NCBI GenBank assembly: GCA_044227705.1
Contig: JBGAWE010000030.1
Coordinates: 1-28,199, forward strand
Length of the DNA stretch: 28,199 nucleotides
From: JANOQP01 sp044227705
Lineage (GTDB): Bacteria > Bacteroidota > Bacteroidia > Chitinophagales > Saprospiraceae
Direction of reading: 5' to 3'
Shown piece by piece: positions 1 through 7,714 of the stretch; the stretch's first letter is position 1; each line of letters begins with the position of its first letter. The notes below the pieces were generated by a model that made no database searches, had not been told where the DNA came from, and saw nothing but the letters and a program-made list of their open reading frames with translations. A program made the position numbers and the translations under genes.

Positions 1-490
1 CGCCTTCCGAAAAGAGGGCGGCACGGTCACCGCCGGGAACGCCTCGGGCCTCAACGACGGGGCCGCTGCGCTCCTACTCGCCAGCGAAAAGGCCGTGAAA
101 AAGCATGGTTTTGAGCCAAAAGCCCGCATCCTGAGCAGCGCCGTTGCCGGTGTGGAGCCGCGAATCATGGGCATCGGGCCGGTCGAGGCGAGCCGCCGGG
201 CTTTGGCGAAGGCCGGTCTTTCCCTCGAACAAATGGACGTAATCGAACTGAACGAGGCGTTCGCTGCTCAAGTCCTTGCCTGCACCCGCTCGCTGGGCCT
301 TGCCGACGACGACCCGCGCATCAACCCCAACGGCGGGGCCATCGCCCTCGGCCACCCGCTCGGGATGTCGGGCGCGCGGATTTTGCTGGCAGCGGCCAAC
401 CAACTGGTGCGCTCGGGCGGGCGGTTTGCGCTTTGCGCGATGTGCATCGGGGTGGGGCAGGGGTACGCGGTAGTGCTGGAGCGTGCCTGA
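1..490 (+). CDS. Thiolase (acetyl-CoA acyltransferase), C-terminal part, cut by window edge
   Basis: Open from the left edge in the frame that starts at base 2, so the N-terminal half, including the acylated Cys, lies outside. About 162 residues are visible. They carry the thiolase C-terminal signatures: GLNDGAAA near the start, NEAFAAQ, the NPNGGAIALGHPLG block with the catalytic His, and CIGVGQG, which holds the second catalytic Cys. The family usually has CIGGGQG, so one Gly is Val here. Thiolases join or cleave acyl-CoA units in beta-oxidation or acetoacetyl-CoA synthesis; which of these applies cannot be decided from this half. The next gene starts 58 bases after the stop. Confidence 0.93.
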   Translation, partial: AFRKEGGTVTAGNASGLNDGAAALLLASEKAVKKHGFEPKARILSSAVAGVEPRIMGIGPVEASRRALAKAGLSLEQMDVIELNEAFAAQVLACTRSLGLADDDPRINPNGGAIALGHPLGMSGARILLAAANQLVRSGGRFALCAMCIGVGQGYAVVLERA

Positions 491-548
491 TGGAACACGC
501 AACCAATCCCAACTCGCCGCCCGTTTTTCCAAAACACACATGTCAGCC

Positions 549-2882
549 ATGAAAAAACAGGCCCTTTTCCTACTTTTTATATCCGCAATCGGGGAAATCG
601 CCGCGCAGCCCATGCCCTGCGGCCCCAACCCGATGATGACCACGACCTGCGCCCCAGCTTGTGTCATCTGCGACATCGACGGCTTCACGGGCATCAACAA
701 CTCCAACGTTCAGGGGCAGGCGCCGCCCGGGTTTTGCACCTCGGTCGTCCACCACATGCAATGGATCGCCTTCATCGCCGGGACGACCGATTTGACCATC
801 ACCGTGACCCCATCGAACTGCCAGATTGGCAACGGCCTCGAGGTCGGCATTTATCAGACCTCTGACTGCGCCAATTTCACCCTCGTCTCCAACTGCGACA
901 CCGACATCCAGCCCGGCGAGGTCGGCGTTTTCAAAAACGTCACACCGTTGACTGTCGGCCAATACTACTATTTCGTGATGGACGGCAACGGCGACGACAT
1001 CTGCAACTGGACCATCCACGTCACCCAAGGGACGACCAACGTCCTCCAACTGCCGCCGCCGGGCCTGATTTCCGGGCCGAAGACACCGTGCAAGGGCGGC
1101 ACCTTCGAGTACTCTCTGCCTCCGCTCGTCGGCGCGACCTTCTACGTCTGGTCGGTCGACGGCATCACAGTGGACACTACGAGCATGCCTCAGACCTCCA
1201 TCTCGTGGCCGGTGGCGGGGCAGCATACTGTCTGCGTCCACGCGGCGAACGTCTGCGACGAGGGGCAGCCGACCTGCACCGATATCAACGTCGAGTCGCT
1301 GCCGCCGACGGTTGTCGAGGAGACGATTTGCCAGGGAGACACCTTGATTTTCAACCAAAAGCCGCTGACGGCGAGCGGCCAATACTCTTTCTACCTGAAA
1401 ACCGCCGACGGCTGCGACAGCACGGTGGTGCTCGATTTGACCGTCTCGCAGCCATCTGTCGAGACATTGGCGGTGACGATTTGCTCGGTCGACTCGTTCG
1501 AGGTGGCCGGGCAGTTTTTCAAAACGGCGGGGGTCTACAACGTCCCGACGTCGACGGTCGGCGGCTGCGACAGCCTCGTGATTTTGACTTTGACGACTGA
1601 GGTTTGCCCGATTCACGGCACGGCGAAGGGCGACCTTTTGAGCTGTTTTGGAGGCACGGACGGAAACATCATCGTCAAAATGACCGACGGCACCGGCCCA
1701 TATTCCCTTTCATGGAAAGAAGTTCTCTCAGGCCAGCCGACTGGCAGCTCGACCATCCTAGCGACGCAAGGCACGGCCGACATCGGCAGCCTCCCGGCAG
1801 GCATCTACAACCTGACCATCACCGACGTGTCCGGGAAAACCTGCTATCTGACGGCCTTCATCACCTCGCCCACGCCAGTCGGAGCGGAAGTGACGGCCTC
1901 TATTTTTGGGCAATTTGAAATCAGCTGCCCCGGCTCCTCGGACGGGTCAATCACGGTCGAGGGTAAGGGAGATTTCCCGCTTTTCACCATCAATTGGTCG
2001 AGCGGCCAGATGGCTTTTTCCATCGACGGCCTCGCGGCGGGGAGCTACGATTTCACGGTGACGGACGCACACGGCTGCACGTTTTCAAGCTCGAAAATTT
2101 TGGAGGAGCCGCCGCCGCTTTCTTTGGAAATCGAGGCGAAAGACCCCGGCTGCGCCCCCTCGAACGACGGAGCGATTTCGGCAAACAACCCGACTGGTGG
2201 GCAAAGTCCCTATCAATTCGCATTGAACGACGGGGCTTTTCAAGCGAGCAAGGCTTTCGAAAACCTCGCACCTGGCGATTATTTTTTGAAGATAAAAGAC
2301 TCGAACGGCTGCCTCGACAGCCTCTCGACGACCCTCGCCCCGCCGCTGACCATCCCCGTCGACCTCGGCGGCCCGTTCACCCTCGAACTCGGCGACAGCC
2401 TCAAAATGCAGCCCGTCACCGGTGGCATCCCCGACACTTGGGAATGGAATGCCGCGCCCGGCCTCTCTTGCCTTGACTGCCCCAGCCCGTGGGCCATGCC
2501 GACGAGCGACCAAACCTACGTTTTGACCATCAAACCCGCCATCGGCTGCCCGACGAGCGACTCGGCGCGGGTCTCCGTGGTGAAAATCAGGCGGGTCTTT
2601 ATCCCGAACGTCTTCAGCCCGAACGACGATGGGGAGAATGATTTTCTCACCGTCTTCGCCGGAAAGGGGGCGAAACAGGTGAGAAAACTGCAGGTCTACG
2701 ACCGCTGGGGCGAGCTGATGTTCGAGCGGAAAAACTTCCCGCCGAACAACGAGACGCTCGGTTGGGACGGCAGTTTTCGGGGCAAAAGGTTGAGGCCGGG
2801 TGTTTATGCCGTCGTCTCGGAGGTCGAGTTCATCGACGGGTGGGTGGAAAAGGGGGAGGGCGACGTGACCATCGTCAAGTGA
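549..2882 (+). CDS. Secreted repeat protein with CHU_C (type B) T9SS sorting domain
   Basis: A 777-aa exported protein. I chose ATG 549 because MKKQALFLLFISAIGEIAAQ is a clean signal peptide; the same frame is open back to a GTG at 483, but that would overlap the thiolase and put charged residues ahead of the signal. After a Cys-rich N-terminal region (about residues 20-175) come two short Ig-like repeats of the TICQGDT...GCDSTVVLDLTV type (about 254-350). Three SprB-like repeats follow, each opening with a SCFGGTDG-like motif (about 359, 455 and 530). The C-terminus (about 680-777) is a full CHU_C domain: VFIPNVFSPNDDGEND, YDRWGELMF, GWDGSFRGK, PGVY. By family knowledge this domain directs export by the type IX system to the cell surface. 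The ligand or role, perhaps adhesion or gliding, is unknown. Confidence 0.9.
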   Translation: MKKQALFLLFISAIGEIAAQPMPCGPNPMMTTTCAPACVICDIDGFTGINNSNVQGQAPPGFCTSVVHHMQWIAFIAGTTDLTITVTPSNCQIGNGLEVGIYQTSDCANFTLVSNCDTDIQPGEVGVFKNVTPLTVGQYYYFVMDGNGDDICNWTIHVTQGTTNVLQLPPPGLISGPKTPCKGGTFEYSLPPLVGATFYVWSVDGITVDTTSMPQTSISWPVAGQHTVCVHAANVCDEGQPTCTDINVESLPPTVVEETICQGDTLIFNQKPLTASGQYSFYLKTADGCDSTVVLDLTVSQPSVETLAVTICSVDSFEVAGQFFKTAGVYNVPTSTVGGCDSLVILTLTTEVCPIHGTAKGDLLSCFGGTDGNIIVKMTDGTGPYSLSWKEVLSGQPTGSSTILATQGTADIGSLPAGIYNLTITDVSGKTCYLTAFITSPTPVGAEVTASIFGQFEISCPGSSDGSITVEGKGDFPLFTINWSSGQMAFSIDGLAAGSYDFTVTDAHGCTFSSSKILEEPPPLSLEIEAKDPGCAPSNDGAISANNPTGGQSPYQFALNDGAFQASKAFENLAPGDYFLKIKDSNGCLDSLSTTLAPPLTIPVDLGGPFTLELGDSLKMQPVTGGIPDTWEWNAAPGLSCLDCPSPWAMPTSDQTYVLTIKPAIGCPTSDSARVSVVKIRRVFIPNVFSPNDDGENDFLTVFAGKGAKQVRKLQVYDRWGELMFERKNFPPNNETLGWDGSFRGKRLRPGVYAVVSEVEFIDGWVEKGEGDVTIVK

Positions 2883-2948
2883 ACAACAACCTTCAAACAC
2901 GGATTTTTTGAAAAAAGGCCGGGCGACTTTTGCCTCAAATTCCATCTC

Positions 2949-3767
2949 ATGATTCTCCGCACACTTTTCGTCGCGACGGCGGTCGTGGCCATTTCCGCCC
3001 AAGCTTTTGCCCAAAAACAGCCTGAAATCAAGTTCGACAATGAGACCATCCAGTTCGGCCGGGTGCCGCAGGGGGCGATCGTCGACACGTTTTTCACCTT
3101 TAAGAACACGGGCACCGTGCCGCTCCACATCGCCTCGGCAAAGGGAAGCTGCGGCTGCACCCGCCCGACGTGGCCCGACCAGCCCATCGAACCGGGCGGG
3201 GAAGGCCGCATCGGCGTGCGCTTCAATTCTGCCAAGCGGTCGGGCGACCAAGCCAAAACAATCACCATCGAGAGCGACGCGACGCGGGCCGTTTTGATGC
3301 TTCGGATTGAAGGTTTCGTAGTCGCACCAGAGGAGAAACCTGCTGAAAATCAATCAGTTGGAAATGAGAAACCGGCTCCGACGGGCGAGTTCATGCCCGC
3401 CGCCGAGGGGCAGCGCCCGCACCAAATCGAGTTTGCCGGTTCGCGGCAAGCGGGGCTGACGAGTATCGAGTTCTCCGAAAAAGGCTTCGACTTCGGGAAA
3501 GTGGCCGAGGGCACGACCGTCCGCCACACGTTCACTTTCAAGAACACTGGCGCGGAGGTCTTCCTCCTTTCGAGCCTGCGCGACAACTGCAACTGCCTCC
3601 AGTTTGTCTATGACGAGACGTTGATGGTGAAACCGGGCGGCTCGGGGTCGTTCGAGGTCAGCTTCGAGACAACCGGGCAGAAGGGTGAGCATGACAAGAA
3701 AATCATGGTCGGCGGAAACATGGCGGTTCAGGAAATCCCGCTTACACTGAAGGGGAAGGTGAAATAA
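2949..3767 (+). CDS. Tandem DUF1573 exported protein
   Basis: A 272-aa protein with a signal peptide (residues 1-21, MILRTLFVATAVVAISAQAF then A) and two DUF1573 modules. Each module has the pattern F.FG.V..G..V...F.FKNTG followed by a short Cys motif: SCGCT in the first (C68, C70) and DNCNCL in the second (C214, C216). A variable Pro/Glu-rich linker (about 125-165) joins them. DUF1573 domains are ASPM/SPD-2/Hydin-like Ig folds, very common in Bacteroidota envelope proteins, with no settled biochemical function. The gene lies 66 bases after the repeat protein on the same strand and ends 19 bases before a strong hairpin, so it is probably last in its transcript. No catalytic motif is visible. 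Confidence 0.9.
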   Translation: MILRTLFVATAVVAISAQAFAQKQPEIKFDNETIQFGRVPQGAIVDTFFTFKNTGTVPLHIASAKGSCGCTRPTWPDQPIEPGGEGRIGVRFNSAKRSGDQAKTITIESDATRAVLMLRIEGFVVAPEEKPAENQSVGNEKPAPTGEFMPAAEGQRPHQIEFAGSRQAGLTSIEFSEKGFDFGKVAEGTTVRHTFTFKNTGAEVFLLSSLRDNCNCLQFVYDETLMVKPGGSGSFEVSFETTGQKGEHDKKIMVGGNMAVQEIPLTLKGKVK

Positions 3768-3786
3768 GGCGCAACCAAGATCAAAA

Positions 3787-3829
3787 AGAAGAGGCCAAAT
3801 CATTGATAGTCAACGATTTGGCCTCTTCT
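3787..3829. terminator. Bidirectional hairpin terminator between convergent genes
   Basis: A perfect 15-bp inverted repeat (3787-3801 and 3815-3829; AGAAGAGGCCAAATC with its complement). Its 13-base interior can pair a further 4 bp (TTGA with TCAA) around TAG. On the minus strand the stem is followed directly by a T run (complement of 3783-3787); on the plus strand the downstream bases are only moderately T-rich. It sits between two converging stop codons, so it probably ends both transcripts and works better for the asparaginase-like gene. Confidence 0.82.
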
Positions 3830-3850
3830 ATTTGAGCCAACCTGGCAACT

Positions 3851-4372
3851 TCAGATGTCTGCCGGGGCCGCGTGGCCGTTGAGCTGGACTTCTTCGAAAT
3901 TTCCTGTTTGCCGGTTTTTGCGGACGCGGTTCCAGTGGAAATACCGCCCGTTCATCACGACATACACACCGGCCGGCAGCAGTTGCGCGAAGGCGAGGGC
4001 CGAGCCGAGGTTGAAAAACCCGTCGCTCGACGTGCCGAAGGCGTAAGGCACCATCGCGCCTGTGAGGACGATGGTTTTGCCCTCGATGTTAGCCTCGGCC
4101 AAAACTCGTGCGGTTTCAACCATGCGGTCGGTGCCGTGGGTAATGAGGATGCGGGTCGGCTCGGTTCGGCGGCAATTGTAGACGAGGTTGGCGCGGTCCT
4201 CGTCGCGCATTTCGAGGCTGTCGACCATCATCAAGGTCTTGATGTCGACCGGAACACGGGAGCGGCCGCGCTCAAGGATTTCCGGAAGGTGCGTGTTTTT
4301 GAAGGAGAGTTCACCCGTGAGGTAGTTGTATTCCTTGTCGAAAGTCCCTCCTGTGACGAATACTTGAACCAT
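3851..4372 (-). CDS. Single-domain asparaginase-like protein
   Basis: A 173-aa protein matching only the N-terminal catalytic domain of type I/II L-asparaginases, which are usually about 330 aa. The key residues are present: TGGTFD with the nucleophile candidate T10, Y15, THGTD with T81 and D82, and K99 just before TIVLTGAM. These correspond to the T/Y/T/D/K set of full-length enzymes. The C-terminal domain, which completes the active site of the neighbouring subunit in classic tetramers, is absent, and there is no frameshifted remnant downstream, where a terminator lies 22 bases beyond the stop. One-domain asparaginase-like proteins are annotated in other bacteria. Whether this one hydrolyses asparagine is unproven. 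No signal peptide, so probably cytoplasmic. It has its own candidate promoter. Confidence 0.85.
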   Translation of the reverse strand: MVQVFVTGGTFDKEYNYLTGELSFKNTHLPEILERGRSRVPVDIKTLMMVDSLEMRDEDRANLVYNCRRTEPTRILITHGTDRMVETARVLAEANIEGKTIVLTGAMVPYAFGTSSDGFFNLGSALAFAQLLPAGVYVVMNGRYFHWNRVRKNRQTGNFEEVQLNGHAAPADI

Positions 4373-4425
4373 AGTGCGGAGATTTTAATCGTGTAAGTTT
4401 TCCCAGACAACGGCTCAAAAATAGC

Positions 4426-4433
4426 GGCTCGCC
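4426..4433 (-). promoter_or_regulatory. Candidate Bacteroidota -7 box (TATTTTTG) for the asparaginase-like gene
   Basis: On the minus strand TATTTTTG fits the Bacteroidota -7 consensus TAnnTTTG exactly. It lies 53 bases upstream of the ATG at 4372, in a 231-base intergenic region between this gene and the GT9 gene. No clear TTTG -33 element at the expected spacing was found, so the call rests on one short motif. Confidence 0.35.
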
Positions 4434-4603
4434 GACGTTCGCGCGTCACCCTCAGACATAAAAAGGTTTTGACGAATTATCAAAAAAGGAATTGATGTAA
4501 GCTGGTTTTTTGAACAAACGGAACGAAAGGCAATTGTCGGCTTGAATAATTTTCAAAAATCAAAAAAGCCGTTGTGGACGATTTCTAAAAACAGGGCGGC
4601 GTT

Positions 4604-5596
4604 TCACAGCATCATTTCGGCCAATATTTCCGTGATTTTTTCGACCGGCTGCTCGGCCATGCAGCGGAAATGGCCTCGCGGGCAGCGGTCGAAGCCAATC
4701 TTCGAGCAGGGCCGACAACCAAGCCCGGCGATCTCGATGGATACGTTTCGACCGACTCCGCCTTCGCCGAAATAGGGCGACATCCCGAAGGCCGGGACGG
4801 TGCTTCCCCAAACTGAAACCATGCGTTTTTGAAAGGCCGCCGCGATGTGCATCAGGCCCGTGTCGTGGGTGAGGACGGCACCAGCCTCGCGCACGAGGCA
4901 GGCCGATTGGCCAAGGTTCAGCCTCCCACAGGCGTTGACCGCGCCGGTTTTTTCGGCCATTCTTTTCCCAACTTCTGATTCTGAAAGGCCGCCAAGTAGC
5001 ACCGCTTTTAAGCCGTGATTGCTCGAAAGTCGATGGCAGATTTCTACCATTCGCTCCTCCGCCAATCGCTTCGTCGCATGGGCTGCTCCGATGACAAAGG
5101 CTACATAATTGCCCGGCGACAACCCCGAATCGATAGAACCGGGCGTGATCACATCCTTTTTGGAAATGAAAAAATCCAGTCCGCGCCCGTCGTTTTCAGC
5201 CCCAAAATCGCGGACAGATTCCAAGTATCGCTCGACGATGTGGCGGCATTCGAGCTTGGCTTTGAGGTTGACCATCCCCCATTTTTTCATGTTCTCTTTT
5301 TGAAAAACCCGGCTCGCCCCCCCCAGTTCTCGCCTGACCATAATGCTGCGCAAATTGTGGTGCAAGTCGATGACCGCGTCGTAACTCTCTGATTTTAAAT
5401 CGGCTAAGACTTCCCAAACATCCTTCTCAATGGAATAGACCCGACCGAGGTGCGGGTTCTCCGCAACGATTGGTGTGAAGCTTTTTTTCGTCAAAAGGTG
5501 AACCTCGCCGCCCGTCTGCTCGCGCAGGCAGCGGACGACGGGGCTGGTCAAAACGATGTCGCCGATGGAGGAGAAGCGGACGATCAGGAATTTCAT
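4604..5596 (-). CDS. Glycosyltransferase family 9, ADP-heptose:LPS heptosyltransferase-like
   Basis: A 330-aa protein with the typical GT9 opening MKFLIVRFSSIGDIVLTSPV, a phosphate-binding first loop in the GT-B fold, and the second-domain motif HDTGLMHIAAA (about residues 243-253) that contacts the nucleotide sugar. GT9 enzymes add heptose from ADP-heptose to the inner core of lipopolysaccharide on the cytoplasmic face of the inner membrane. Near the C-terminus (about 295-318) is a compact cysteine cluster, CRPCSKIGFDRCPRGHFRCM. The start is 6 bases after the stop of the EnvC-like gene, so it is probably last in that transcript. A heptose-kinase gene at the right end of the window fits the same pathway. 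The exact acceptor is unknown. Confidence 0.88.
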   Translation of the reverse strand: MKFLIVRFSSIGDIVLTSPVVRCLREQTGGEVHLLTKKSFTPIVAENPHLGRVYSIEKDVWEVLADLKSESYDAVIDLHHNLRSIMVRRELGGASRVFQKENMKKWGMVNLKAKLECRHIVERYLESVRDFGAENDGRGLDFFISKKDVITPGSIDSGLSPGNYVAFVIGAAHATKRLAEERMVEICHRLSSNHGLKAVLLGGLSESEVGKRMAEKTGAVNACGRLNLGQSACLVREAGAVLTHDTGLMHIAAAFQKRMVSVWGSTVPAFGMSPYFGEGGVGRNVSIEIAGLGCRPCSKIGFDRCPRGHFRCMAEQPVEKITEILAEMML

Positions 5597-5602
5597 CGCC
5601 GC

Positions 5603-6919
5603 CTATTTTTTCACCCAGCCGGTCGGGTCGAGTCGTTCCTTGCCGTGCCAGACCTCAAAGTGGACCTCTGAAATTTCCGTCTGCGGGTCGATGCGGATTC
5701 GGCCGATGCTCTGCTTAGCCGCGACCTCCTGCCCGGCCGCGACCGCGACTTCCGAGAGGTTTGAATAGACTGTGTAAAAATCTCCGTGCCGGATGATGAC
5801 GAGATTGTCGTGGCCAGGCACCGCCTGAACGCCCGCGACGACGCCCGCCGCGACGGCCCGGGCGGTTGCCCCGTCTTCGGTTCGAATGTCGATGCCGTTG
5901 TTGGTGATTTCGATCCCTTTCAGGGTCGGGTGGGGCTGGCGGCCGAAGTTTTTGGAGATGAAGCCCGACTCGACGGGCCACGCGAGGTGGCCTTGCATCT
6001 TTCGGAAATCGGCGGTCGGCGCGTCTTCTTCCTCGTCGTCAGCCGGGGCGGAAATGCGAGGCTCAAGCTTTGGTTTTGTTCTTTGGTTTGAACTTGCGTT
6101 TGGGTTTTTCGCCGCATCGGCCTCGCGCTTTTTTCGAGCGGCCTCTGTTCGCCGGGCCGCGTCCCTCCTCGCTTCCTCGGCCCTCCGCTCAACTTCTTTT
6201 CGTATGATTTCCTCGATGGCCCGGTCGAGCTTGGCGCGGTCTTTTTCCTTTTCGCGCAACTCTAAGCGGAGGCGGTCCTGGTCGGCCTCGAGGTCTATCA
6301 GCAGGCTTTCTTTGCTGGAAAGCTCGGTGCCGAGGGCCTCTTTTTGGCCGGCCGCCTCGTCGAGGAGCGACTGTTTTTCGGCCCTGATTTCCCCAATCGA
6401 GGCCACTTTCCGGGCGAGCATCTTTTGGGTGAAGGCGATGGCCTCGGCTTGGCGACGCCGGCCAGCATCGTATTTTTTCAAAAAGAAAAGGCGGCGGAAG
6501 GCCTGGTTGAGCGTCTCGGCATCAAGCAAAAAAAGGAGCGCGTGCGTCGAAGTCTTGCGACGGAAGGCGGCACGGACCATTCTCCCATAGTCGCCCTTCA
6601 TCCGCTCAACGTCGGCGGAAAGGCCTGCGATGACGGCCTCGTTCCTCGAAATAGAGGAATCGGCGGCTGCAACGGTCTCGGTCAACGTCTGGACAAGCTC
6701 CTCGCGGCGAGTTATCTGCTTTTGCAAGACCACGTAGCGGTCGAGGGCGGCCTCGCGGCGCTGGGTGGTTTTTTGGAGGAGGCCGGTCGTAGTCTTGATG
6801 TCTTTCAGCAGCCGCGCGCGCTTTTCTTCGAGGGACTGTTTTGATTGGCCGAAAAGGAAAATGGGCAGCACGGCCAGCGCAGCCAGCAAGCTGACGCGCC
6901 AGTGCTCTTTGCCGTCAAT
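5603..6919 (-). CDS. EnvC-like coiled-coil LytM/M23 protein (probable amidase activator)
   Basis: A signal-like N-terminus (hydrophobic LLAALAVLPIFLFGQS) leads into a long Lys/Glu/Arg-rich coiled coil, an Ala/Arg/Glu-rich linker, and a C-terminal LytM domain (about residues 310-438). The zinc ligands are mostly lost: H.G.D reads NNGID (N340, D344), the active-site Y.HL reads YSNL, and H.H reads EVH (E418, H420). As in E. coli EnvC, a degenerate LytM domain suggests it activates a cell-wall amidase during cell division and does not cut peptidoglycan itself. The start is uncertain. No ATG lies near the signal peptide. The frame offers ATT at 6919, overlapping the stop of the DUF4292 gene and giving MDGKEHWRVSLLAALAVLPI, or TTG at 6889. 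A GTG at 7057 would place about 45 residues inside the upstream gene. Confidence 0.85.
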   Translation of the reverse strand: MDGKEHWRVSLLAALAVLPIFLFGQSKQSLEEKRARLLKDIKTTTGLLQKTTQRREAALDRYVVLQKQITRREELVQTLTETVAAADSSISRNEAVIAGLSADVERMKGDYGRMVRAAFRRKTSTHALLFLLDAETLNQAFRRLFFLKKYDAGRRRQAEAIAFTQKMLARKVASIGEIRAEKQSLLDEAAGQKEALGTELSSKESLLIDLEADQDRLRLELREKEKDRAKLDRAIEEIIRKEVERRAEEARRDAARRTEAARKKREADAAKNPNASSNQRTKPKLEPRISAPADDEEEDAPTADFRKMQGHLAWPVESGFISKNFGRQPHPTLKGIEITNNGIDIRTEDGATARAVAAGVVAGVQAVPGHDNLVIIRHGDFYTVYSNLSEVAVAAGQEVAAKQSIGRIRIDPQTEISEVHFEVWHGKERLDPTGWVKK

Positions 6920-7691
6920 AGGCCACTCGCCGGTAATGCTTCGGAATCTCAAACCTGAATTTTTTCGTGGGGAAGAGTTCGAGGTCGGAAAGCTCGGCTT
7001 CGATTTTCGAGCCGCCGAGGTCGACCGTGCGAAGGAAGGAAAAATAGCCCAGACCACCGGGGCCGGGCCGCCAGTCGTCGAAGCGGGCAGTGACGGTCTG
7101 GTTGTCGGGCTTGGTCACAGCCGTCCATTTTTCGAGGAGGAATGGGTCGTTTTTCACCCAAATCGTCTCTGAAAAGCGGCCGTCCGGGTTCGTCGCGTCG
7201 ATTTTGTGGAGGCCTATTGTGTCGATACTGGCCGTCGGGCGGGCGCCCGGGAAGAGCCATGCGCGGCCGAGCAGCAGGGCTTCGACGGCAGTGAAGTCGG
7301 CGGGGAGGTCGAATTTTTTCTTCAAGAAATCGAGACTCTCGGCGGCGTAACTCTGTTCAAGGCGGTTAACGACGAAGATGGAATCCTTGCGGACGAGCAC
7401 CCTTGCGCCCTCGATGCCGAATTTTTTCACCTGCACCCAGAGGCAGGAGTCTTTCACCCAAAAGAGGTTGGCCATCGCGTCGAAGCTCTGGCCCTCGCTG
7501 CGAAACTTTATGGCGGCTCGGGCGGAAAGGCGGTCAGCTTGAAGGGTCGCACCGTCAACTCTTTTCAAAAGATACTCGGCTGTGACCGGCTCGGTCGCGG
7601 GCTTTGTCGAGACGGCCTTTTTTGCCGTGTGACAGGAAAAAAAACTGCCGACCGAACAGGCCAGCAGTAAGAAGAATGCACCGTTTTTCAT
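6915..7691 (-). CDS. DUF4292 lipoprotein
   Basis: A 258-aa protein starting at ATG 7691. This start gives the signal MKNGAFFLLLACSVGSFFSC, with a lipobox-like FFSC whose Cys20 would be lipidated; an in-frame upstream start at 7742 would overlap the thioredoxin-like gene. The body matches the DUF4292 family (VDGATLQADRLSARAAIKFR, FWVKDSCLWVQVKKFGIEGA, VEALLLGRAWLFPG). The family is Bacteroidota-specific and resembles LolA/LolB-type lipid-binding beta barrels, so a periplasmic or outer-membrane lipoprotein role is plausible but unproven. The gene order DUF4292 then an M23/EnvC-like gene is a familiar Bacteroidota arrangement. Its TGA stop overlaps the candidate start of the next gene. Confidence 0.85.
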   Translation of the reverse strand: MKNGAFFLLLACSVGSFFSCHTAKKAVSTKPATEPVTAEYLLKRVDGATLQADRLSARAAIKFRSEGQSFDAMANLFWVKDSCLWVQVKKFGIEGARVLVRKDSIFVVNRLEQSYAAESLDFLKKKFDLPADFTAVEALLLGRAWLFPGARPTASIDTIGLHKIDATNPDGRFSETIWVKNDPFLLEKWTAVTKPDNQTVTARFDDWRPGPGGLGYFSFLRTVDLGGSKIEAELSDLELFPTKKFRFEIPKHYRRVAY

Positions 7692-7714
7692 AGCGAGGTA
7701 TCGGGTCCGGGCGT

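Noticed and set aside
570..1616. Long minus-strand open frame inside the secreted repeat protein gene
   Set aside because: Arg/Val/Asp-rich antisense translation typical of GC-rich DNA; the plus-strand product has clear domains and a signal peptide.
2085..3353. Minus-strand open frame of over 400 codons spanning two genes
   Set aside because: It crosses two well-supported plus-strand genes and shows no domain or signal peptide.
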